Source of the DNA: an uncultured Butyrivibrio sp.
GTDB taxonomy: Bacteria > Bacillota > Clostridia > Lachnospirales > Lachnospiraceae
Reading direction: 5' to 3'
DNA length: 64,000 bases
Assembly: GCA_946536145.1 (NCBI GenBank)
Contig: CAMNEA010000001.1
Location: 1-64,000 of the forward strand
This document shows, in pieces, positions 1-5,502 of the stretch. Position numbers and translations under genes: made by a program. The notes beneath the pieces are model-generated. The model worked only from the letters and a program-made list of their open reading frames with translations. It did no database searches and had not been told where the DNA came from. The stretch's first letter is position 1, and the number at the start of each line of letters is the position of its first letter.

Positions 1-765
1 AAACAGCTTGGCAGGACGCCGCATAGATCTGTTTCAAGACAGTTTTAAACCAAATAGAGGCGAAAGCGTCGTCCTAGGATTACAAAACGGCATGGCAGGA
101 CGCCGCATAGATCTGTTTCAAGACAGTTTTAAACCAAATTGAGACGAAAGCGTCGTCCTAGGATTACAAAACGGCATGGCAGGACGCCGCATAGATCTGT
201 TTCAAGACAGTTTTAAACCAAATCGAGGCGAAAGCGTCGTCCTAGGATTACAAAACAGCATGGCAGGACGCCGCATAGATCTGTCTCAAGACAGTTATAA
301 ACCAAATTGAGACGAAAGCGTCGTCCTTGGATTACAAAACGGCATGGCAGGACGCCGCATAGATCTGTTTCAAGACAGTTTTAAACCAAATCGAGGCGAA
401 AGCGTCGTCCTAGGATTACAAAACGGCATGGCAGGACGACGGATAGATCTGTTTCAAGACAGTTTTAAACCAAATCGAGGCGAAAGCGTCGTCCTTTGAT
501 TACAAAACGGCTTGGCAGGACGCCGCATAGATCTGTTTCAAGACAGTTTTAAACCAAATCGAGGCGAAAGCGTCGTCCTTAGATTACAAAACGGCATGGC
601 AGGACGCCGCATAGATCTGTTTCAAGACAGTTATTAACCAAATTGAGACGAAAGCGTCGTCCTAGGATTACAAAACAGCTTGTCAGGACGCCGCATAGAT
701 CTGTTTCAAGACAGTTATTAACCAAATCGAGGCGAAGGCGTCGTCCTTGGATTACAAGACGGCTT
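1..765. repeat. 84-bp direct tandem repeat array, nine full copies, cut by the window edge
   Basis: Full units start with GGCAGGACGCC at 10, 94, 178, 262, 346, 430, 514, 598 and 682, an exact 84-bp period. Bases 1-9 are the tail of a further unit, so the array continues to the left. Copies differ at only a few positions. Each unit has an outer inverted repeat, AGGACGCCGC against GCGTCGTCCT, which is 10 bp with one mismatch. Inside it lies a second short stem, GACG or GGCG against CGTC, around an AAAG loop, just before the outer 3' arm. There are no spacers, so this is not CRISPR. The period is a multiple of three, but stops interrupt every frame in several copies. A structured RNA array, or a DNA-level satellite, fits better than a protein. 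Function unknown. Confidence 0.95.
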
Positions 766-1148
766 GTTTGCGGCATTTTTGAATCCTTGATTCAAAAATG
801 CATACCATTCAAAATATTTCCGTCGATAACCTAATTGTGTAGGAGATAATCTCCCTTTTTTTCTTAAGCGACTTATTTAACGAGCCCTGTATGGTGCGAG
901 CGGCGGGAACCCATGGGGGCGGCGGGCCGGCGCGCCAGGGCGACAGACATTGACATACTGACTTGTCAGTCACCCACAATATATGGCGAAAGACCTTTTT
1001 TTTCGGCGCATGCAGCTTATAAGCTCTATAGTGCATACCCAAAGAATTTTTTCAAAAAGCAAAAAAGTGTTAATAAGCACTTGTGGCAGACTCATATGAA
1101 ACAAAATGGAAATTAAGTCATCCAAAAGGCAATCTGTCAGGCGACTCA
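766..1148. other. intergenic region without a convincing gene
   Basis: Between the repeat array and the pseF promoter there is no ORF with family-like sequence; the short ORFs listed here are compositionally random. It holds a 13-bp perfect hairpin at its left end, a GC-rich pocket around 899-946 with several restriction-site-like palindromes, and a small inverted repeat ACTGACTTGTCAGT at 957-970. No tRNA or rRNA was recognised. Confidence 0.6.
773..801. repeat. perfect 13-bp inverted repeat at the end of the 84-bp array
   Basis: GCATTTTTGAATC (773-785) and GATTCAAAAATGC (789-801) are exactly complementary with a 3-nt loop. It starts eight bases after the last repeat unit. There is no T-run after the 3' arm, so it is not a classical terminator for plus-strand transcription, but it could end or protect a transcript of the array. 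Confidence 0.7.
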
Positions 1149-1157
1149 TGTTATAAT
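1149..1157 (+). promoter_or_regulatory. extended -10 promoter for pseF
   Basis: TGTTATAAT is a perfect extended -10 (TGn-TATAAT). No good -35 lies at the usual distance, which extended -10 promoters can tolerate. It would give a leader of about 45-50 nt before the pseF start at 1211. Confidence 0.5.
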
Positions 1158-1210
1158 AATGTCAACAATTATTAGAAAGTGGCAGCAAGGCACGGAAAAG
1201 AGGATAGGAT

Positions 1211-1915
1211 ATGAGAGCTCTGGCAATGATCACGGCAAGAGGAGGCAGCAAAAGAATACCGAGGAAGAATATTAAGAAATTCAACGGAAAGCCGATAATC
1301 GCATATTCTATTGAGGCGGCGAGAAAGTCGGGAGCATTTGAGGAAGTAATGGTCTCAACCGACGATGAGGAGATCGCGGCAATCGCCAAAGAGTATGGAG
1401 CGTCGGTGCCCTTTATGAGAAGTGCCAAGACTTCTAATGACTATGCTACTACCGTTGATGTTATAGAGGAAGTCATCAGAGAGTACCAGGTAATTGACAG
1501 GGAGTTTGACGTCGCTGCCTGTATATATCCGACGGCACCCTTTGTGACTGCCGACAGACTAAGGGAAGCGGTATGGAAGTTGGCAGCTTCGGATGCGGAC
1601 TCGATGATCCCGGTTGTAAGATTCTCATACCCGCCGCAGAGGGCGATGGAGATAAGAAATGGCAGCCTTGTATTTCGCCAGCCCGAATATCTCTCATCCA
1701 GATCCCAGGACCTGACGCCGCACTATCACGACGCCGGACAGTTCTATGTCTTTAAGGTAAAGAGTTTTCGGGATCTTCACGGGATAATGGTGGGAAAGAT
1801 CCTTCCAATGGAACTGTCAGAACTTGAGGTGCAGGACATCGACAATGAAGTGGACTGGAAGCTTGCCGAACTAAAGTATAAGCTGATTCACTCCGATATA
1901 TATAAAAGAAAGTAA
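1211..1915 (+). CDS. pseF: pseudaminic acid cytidylyltransferase
   Basis: Predicted to transfer CMP from CTP to pseudaminic acid, the last step before glycosyl transfer, usually onto flagellin or surface glycans. The 234-aa length is typical for PseF. The N-terminal nucleotide-binding motif ARGGSKRIPRKNIK is at residues 9-22, followed by the conserved YSIEAA and VSTDDEEIA stretches of the NeuA/KdsB cytidylyltransferase fold and a YATT segment near residue 80. The start has an AGAGGATAGG ribosome site just upstream. Flagellar genes follow, which fits flagellin glycosylation, but no other pse gene is adjacent; a PseB-type dehydratase lies 30 kb downstream. A MITE-like element is inserted at the stop codon. 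A general acylneuraminate cytidylyltransferase is the alternative. Confidence 0.88.
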   Translation: MRALAMITARGGSKRIPRKNIKKFNGKPIIAYSIEAARKSGAFEEVMVSTDDEEIAAIAKEYGASVPFMRSAKTSNDYATTVDVIEEVIREYQVIDREFDVAACIYPTAPFVTADRLREAVWKLAASDADSMIPVVRFSYPPQRAMEIRNGSLVFRQPEYLSSRSQDLTPHYHDAGQFYVFKVKSFRDLHGIMVGKILPMELSELEVQDIDNEVDWKLAELKYKLIHSDIYKRK

Positions 1916-2071
1916 ATGGTTACTGTTCAGACAGAAATGCGCACTCTGCTGCGCATTTCGTGAGAAAATGATTCAGTGGTGAGCGCATTCCTTCGACGAA
2001 GTCGAACTTTAATGAATGCGCGAATACGTTACTGGAGCGAGCTGTATGCGAGTGAACAGTAACAGTAAATG
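1911..2071. mobile_element. 145-bp MITE-like element with 11-bp terminal inverted repeats and 8-bp target duplication
   Basis: The core 1919-2063 starts with GTTACTGTTCA and ends with its exact complement TGAACAGTAAC. It is flanked on both sides by AGTAAATG (1911-1918 and 2064-2071), the signature of a target-site duplication. Internally it folds into a 10-bp hairpin (GAAATGCGCA with TGCGCATTTC) and a two-part hairpin (GCGCATTC with GAATGCGC, then TTCGAC with GTCGAA), giving a cloverleaf-like shape. No transposase is encoded. The left duplication contains the pseF stop codon. The first 23 bases recur at 20732. Confidence 0.75.
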
Positions 2072-2107
2072 AATTTATTTACCCTTTTAATATTTTGATA
2101 GTTGCGT

Positions 2108-2113
2108 TATAAT
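2108..2113 (+). promoter_or_regulatory. possible -10 of the mbl promoter
   Basis: A perfect TATAAT lies about 65 bp before the mbl start, just past the mobile element. The region 17 bp upstream (TTTTAA) is a weak -35, so this is tentative. Confidence 0.3.
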
Positions 2114-2177
2114 GTCGAATGGAATTGTATGTTTGTATGTTTTTTTATACTCGCACTGAAAGGGGTAATTAGGGATT

Positions 2178-3170
2178 ATGCAGTATGCAGATATAGGAAT
2201 AGATTTGGGAACAGCATCTGTCCTCGTATATATAAAGGGCAAGGGAGTTGTTTTAAAAGAGCCATCAGTTGTGGCTTATGACAGAGACACTGAGGAGATA
2301 AAGGCGATCGGTGAAGACGCAAGGCTTATGCTTGGACGTACACCCGGCAATATAGTAGCCGTAAGGCCTCTTCGCCAGGGAGTTATCTCCAATTACAAGA
2401 TAACAGAGCAGATGATGAGATACTTCATCAAGAAGGCGATAGGGCGCAGGATCCACAGGAAGCCCTTTATTGCTGTATGTGTTCCCAGCGGCGCTACCGA
2501 GGTTGAGAAGAAGGCTGTTGAGGATGCTACAAGACTCTGCGGAGCAAGGGATGTCAAGACTATAGAAGAGCCCATAGCTGCTGCTATAGGTGCAGGAATC
2601 GATATCACCAAGCCCTGCGGCAACATGATAGTTGATATAGGTGGCGGTACATCGGATATTGCCGTTATTTCGCTTGGCGGAACTGTTGTGAGCACATCGG
2701 TTAAGGTCGCAGGTGACGATTTTGATGAGGCCATTGTCAGATATATGAGGAAGAAACACAATCTCCTTATAGGTGACAGAACTGCCGAAGATATCAAGAT
2801 CAAGATCGGATCAGCATATCCAAGGGCTGAGAACGACTATCTGGATGTAAGGGGAAGGAACCTTGTCACAGGTCTTCCCAAGACTGTAAGAGTTTCTTCC
2901 GAGGAGACCGAAGAGGCACTCAGAGAGCCTACGGCTCAGATCATAGAAGCTATTCACAGCGTTCTTGAGAACACACCTCCGGAGCTTGCTGCGGATATCG
3001 CCGACAGAGGAATAGTTCTGACGGGCGGCGGAGCACTTCTTCGCGGACTCGAGGAGCTTATTTATTCCAAGACCGGTATCAACACAATGACGGCGGAGGA
3101 TCCCATGACTGCCGTTGCTATAGGAACAGGCCGCTATGTAGAGTTCATAGCAGGCTACAGAGAAGACTGA
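2178..3170 (+). CDS. mbl: MreB/Mbl-type actin-like cell shape protein
   Basis: A bacterial actin that forms membrane-associated filaments guiding lateral cell-wall synthesis. The 330 aa match the family length. The actin-fold nucleotide motifs are visible: phosphate-1 DIGIDLGTAS near residues 5-14, phosphate-2 DIGGGTSD at 153-160, and the adenosine motif TGGGALLRG near 282-290. The two following genes are flagellar rod/hook proteins, matching the mbl-flhO-flhP order of Bacillus subtilis, which is why mbl is preferred over mreB; no mreC or mreD is next to it. A ribosome site GAAAGGGG or AGGG precedes the ATG. Confidence 0.9.
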   Translation: MQYADIGIDLGTASVLVYIKGKGVVLKEPSVVAYDRDTEEIKAIGEDARLMLGRTPGNIVAVRPLRQGVISNYKITEQMMRYFIKKAIGRRIHRKPFIAVCVPSGATEVEKKAVEDATRLCGARDVKTIEEPIAAAIGAGIDITKPCGNMIVDIGGGTSDIAVISLGGTVVSTSVKVAGDDFDEAIVRYMRKKHNLLIGDRTAEDIKIKIGSAYPRAENDYLDVRGRNLVTGLPKTVRVSSEETEEALREPTAQIIEAIHSVLENTPPELAADIADRGIVLTGGGALLRGLEELIYSKTGINTMTAEDPMTAVAIGTGRYVEFIAGYRED

Positions 3171-3228
3171 CAGACTCCGTACACGGAATGTACGGCAGTA
3201 GACACATGGAGGGTATTAAGGGGGTTGC

Positions 3229-4059
3229 ATGGTAAAAGGTCTTTACACTGCGTACACAGGAATGATCAATGAACAGCACAGAATGGATGTGCTGACCAAC
3301 AATCTTGCAAATGCCAATACCAATGGTTACAAAAAGGAAGGCGTAACATCACAGTCTTTCAAGGATCAGCTTGCGCTTAAAATTAAAGATTACACTGATG
3401 CCCCGTTCACTGCCCGTGGACTGGGCATTATTAATCCTGGCGTCAAGATCGGTGAGGGATATGTAGACTGGTCCGAGGGACCGATGAAGGAGACGAACAA
3501 TACTTTTGATCTCGCTATCGGGGGCTACGGATTCTTTGGCATAGAGTACACTAACAAGGCGGTAAATATTGAGAGAGATACCGCCGGGCAGCTGGATATT
3601 ATGTATACGAGGGATGGCAACTTTACTCTGACATCCGACGGAACTTTGGTGACACAGGACGGCGACTTTGTTCTGTCGCAGGATGGAGCCCATATTCAGA
3701 TCGACCCAAATCTTCCGGTTGAGATAAATACTCTTGGAGAGATAATTCAGGACGGCGAAGTTGTTGATACCATAGGAAGATTTGACTTTGAAAAGGTAAC
3801 CTATCCGGATGGAAGGATCTCCTATGATACGCTCGAGCACTATGGTGAGAACATGTATATTCCCACTGACGAAGCCGCCGAGATTGAGGCGACGGGGCAG
3901 ATCTATTCGGGATTTCTTGAGCAGTCCAACGTCTCGACTGTGGATGAGATGGTGCAGATGATTGCGACGCAGCGTCACTATGATACCAACCAGAGGATGA
4001 TCACTACAATAGACGAGACGCTTGACATATCAGTCAACCAGCTTGGACGTATGTCGTAA
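3229..4059 (+). CDS. flhO: flagellar basal-body rod/hook protein, FlhO/FlgF type
   Basis: A structural component of the flagellar rod or proximal hook, exported by the flagellar type III system and so without a signal peptide. The N-terminal rod domain is clear: LYTAYTGM at residues 4-11, then LTNNLANANTNGYKK. The C-terminal Flg_bbr_C helix carries YSGFLEQSNVSTVDEMVQM followed by ATQRHYDTNQRM, ending close to the stop as expected. A ribosome site GGAGGG is about 15 nt upstream, with GGGGG nearer. Length is 276 aa. Assignment as FlhO rather than FlgG rests on position after mbl and before a second, more FlgG-like paralogue. Confidence 0.88.
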   Translation: MVKGLYTAYTGMINEQHRMDVLTNNLANANTNGYKKEGVTSQSFKDQLALKIKDYTDAPFTARGLGIINPGVKIGEGYVDWSEGPMKETNNTFDLAIGGYGFFGIEYTNKAVNIERDTAGQLDIMYTRDGNFTLTSDGTLVTQDGDFVLSQDGAHIQIDPNLPVEINTLGEIIQDGEVVDTIGRFDFEKVTYPDGRISYDTLEHYGENMYIPTDEAAEIEATGQIYSGFLEQSNVSTVDEMVQMIATQRHYDTNQRMITTIDETLDISVNQLGRMS

Positions 4060-4076
4060 AGTTTATAAAAAATTTA

Positions 4077-4104
4077 TAAAGTCAATCGGCATCTGAGACG
4101 ATAT
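4077..4104 (+). promoter_or_regulatory. possible flagellar sigma-28 (SigD) promoter upstream of flhP/flgG
   Basis: TAAA at 4077-4080 is followed after 16 bp by GACGATAT, close to the sigma-28 pattern TAAA-N15-GCCGATAA. It lies in the 97-bp gap between the two rod genes, where an internal flagellar promoter makes sense. The spacer is one base long and one core base differs, so it is tentative. Confidence 0.38.
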
Positions 4105-4156
4105 ATATTCAAAGAATGAAAAAACAAAGTCACGGATGACACTGCGGAGGTGACTT

Positions 4157-4984
4157 ATGGTCAGAAGTTTATGGTCGGCAGCAACCGGAATGAATGCTCA
4201 GCAGACTAATGTTGACACCATTTCCAACAACCTTGCCAATGTAAATACCACGGGCTACAAAGCCCAGGGTGCCCAGTTCAAATCCCTTTTATACCAGCAG
4301 TTACAGACTGTAACGACAACTTCAAACGGAGATCCCAAGCCTACGACTTCACAGGTGGGACTTGGTACGCGCACTTCAACGATCAACCAGTTCTTTTCAC
4401 AGGGATCGTTTCAGGAGAGCGCCAATCCCGCATCGGTTGCGATAAGCGGAGACGGATTCTTCAAGATCCAGGCAAATGACGGAGAAACGCAGCTGTTTAC
4501 AAGAAACGGCAACTTCACCTGGGCTCTTAACGGTGAAGGCGGAGGGCTTATACTGACGACTGCTGAGGGCAACAAAGTACTTGACAGCAATGACGGAGAA
4601 ATAACAGTAGATGGAGACAGGGTTGCCAGCCGTATCACCATCGGAGGCGACGGCATGATCTACTATCCTACTGATGACGGCAACACCGAGCAGATAGGCG
4701 GACCTATCGGACTTTGGCAGTTCCCTAACAGAGAGGGACTTCAGAGAGTCGGAGGCGTTGCCTGGCAGCAGACTGCAGCGAGCGGTGAAGCTATGAATGA
4801 GGCTGAAGGCGCAGAGGGCCTTAGGCCAAGCGAGATCGTCCAGGGATATCTGGAAGGGTCCAATGTTAATGTCGCAACAGAGATGGTAAACCTCATCGTT
4901 GCGCAGAGGGCCTACGAGATGAACTCGACAGCGATCCACACCACCGATGAGATGATGCAGACCGCAAATCAGCTTAAGAGATAA
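4157..4984 (+). CDS. flgG: flagellar basal-body distal rod protein, FlhP/FlgG type
   Basis: Predicted distal rod or rod-hook protein. It begins MVRSLWSAATGMNAQQTNVD and continues with ISNNLANVNTTGYKAQGAQF, very close to the FlgG consensus. The C terminus has QGYLEGSNVNVATEMVNLI followed by AQRAYEMNSTAIHTTDEMM, the classic FlgG C-terminal helix. At 275 aa it is full length. A ribosome site GGAGGTGA sits just upstream of the ATG. In Bacillus the equivalent gene after mbl and flhO is flhP; flgG is used here because of the sequence match. Confidence 0.9.
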   Translation: MVRSLWSAATGMNAQQTNVDTISNNLANVNTTGYKAQGAQFKSLLYQQLQTVTTTSNGDPKPTTSQVGLGTRTSTINQFFSQGSFQESANPASVAISGDGFFKIQANDGETQLFTRNGNFTWALNGEGGGLILTTAEGNKVLDSNDGEITVDGDRVASRITIGGDGMIYYPTDDGNTEQIGGPIGLWQFPNREGLQRVGGVAWQQTAASGEAMNEAEGAEGLRPSEIVQGYLEGSNVNVATEMVNLIVAQRAYEMNSTAIHTTDEMMQTANQLKR

Positions 4985-5000
4985 CGGGGGATCCTGATCC

Positions 5001-5414
5001 ATGATCGGATATGATCTTAACGGACTTAGTTCGAGCGCTTTAACTGAATATGCCATGCAGGAGAGCAAAAATGCAAGCACCGCTGCCCTTCAGAAAAAGC
5101 TTGAGAGCACCTCGGAGCACTCCTCGGATGACGAGCTGTGGGCTGCCTGCAAGGGCTTTGAGTCATATTTTCTTGAGCAGGTATTTAAGGAGATGCAAAA
5201 GTCCGTAGACGCATTAAAGCCGGAGAGTCAGGACCGTTCCACCTCAACTCTGGTTGATTATTTTAAGGATCAGACTCTTCAGGAGGTATGTGCTACAAGC
5301 GTAGATAAGCAGAGCAACGGCTTTGCGCAGATGCTCTATGAGAACCTTCGCCGCACGTACGACATACCAAAAGCCGGGGAGGATAAGGCAGAGCCGGAAG
5401 AATCTAATGTGTGA
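5001..5414 (+). CDS. FlgJ-like rod-binding protein without muramidase domain
   Basis: A 137-aa protein matching only the N-terminal rod-binding domain of FlgJ: the CKGFESYFLEQVFKEMQKS helix around residues 50-68 and the C-terminal NGFAQMLYENL segment near 107-117. The glucosaminidase domain of proteobacterial FlgJ is absent, which is common in Firmicutes, so it probably caps or chaperones the growing rod while another hydrolase opens the wall. It follows flgG by 16 bp, with a GGGGGATCC ribosome site before the ATG. The C-terminal tail is charged and probably disordered. A terminator follows, ending the flagellar unit. Confidence 0.78.
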   Translation: MIGYDLNGLSSSALTEYAMQESKNASTAALQKKLESTSEHSSDDELWAACKGFESYFLEQVFKEMQKSVDALKPESQDRSTSTLVDYFKDQTLQEVCATSVDKQSNGFAQMLYENLRRTYDIPKAGEDKAEPEESNV

Positions 5415-5437
5415 TGTTTATATTTACAGTAAATGTG

Positions 5438-5483
5438 AGCCGTCAAAATCTTAAGAAAATCTTAAAGTTTTGACGGCTTTTTT
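5438..5483 (+). terminator. intrinsic terminator after the flagellar genes
   Basis: AGCCGTCAAAA pairs exactly with TTTTGACGGCT, with an AT-rich internal stem (TCTTAAGAAAATCTTAAAG), followed by a T-run. Its 3' arm overlaps the upstream TTG that the ORF track uses for recD2. Confidence 0.85.
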
Positions 5484-5502
5484 GTGTTACACTGATGTGG
5501 TT

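Noticed and set aside
1-765. CRISPR array
   Set aside because: Units are 84 bp and nearly identical throughout with no variable spacers, and no cas genes are near.
579-834. ORFs 579-776 (-) and 643-834 (+)
   Set aside because: They are frames running through the last repeat units; they are open only because of local variants and are interrupted in most other copies.
809-1116. ORFs 809-1042 (-) and 913-1116 (+)
   Set aside because: No ribosome site, random composition and overlap on opposite strands; not believed to be genes.
1919-2063. tRNA or tRNA-like gene
   Set aside because: The fold is cloverleaf-like but lacks the T-loop sequence, anticodon-arm geometry and CCA end; terminal inverted repeats with a target duplication explain it better.
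2265-2803. Long minus-strand ORFs under mbl
   Set aside because: Shadow frames of a clear actin-like gene, with no family features.
5470-5502. recD2 start at TTG 5470 as in the ORF track
   Set aside because: This codon is within the terminator 3' arm, and the extra 11 residues do not match the family N terminus.
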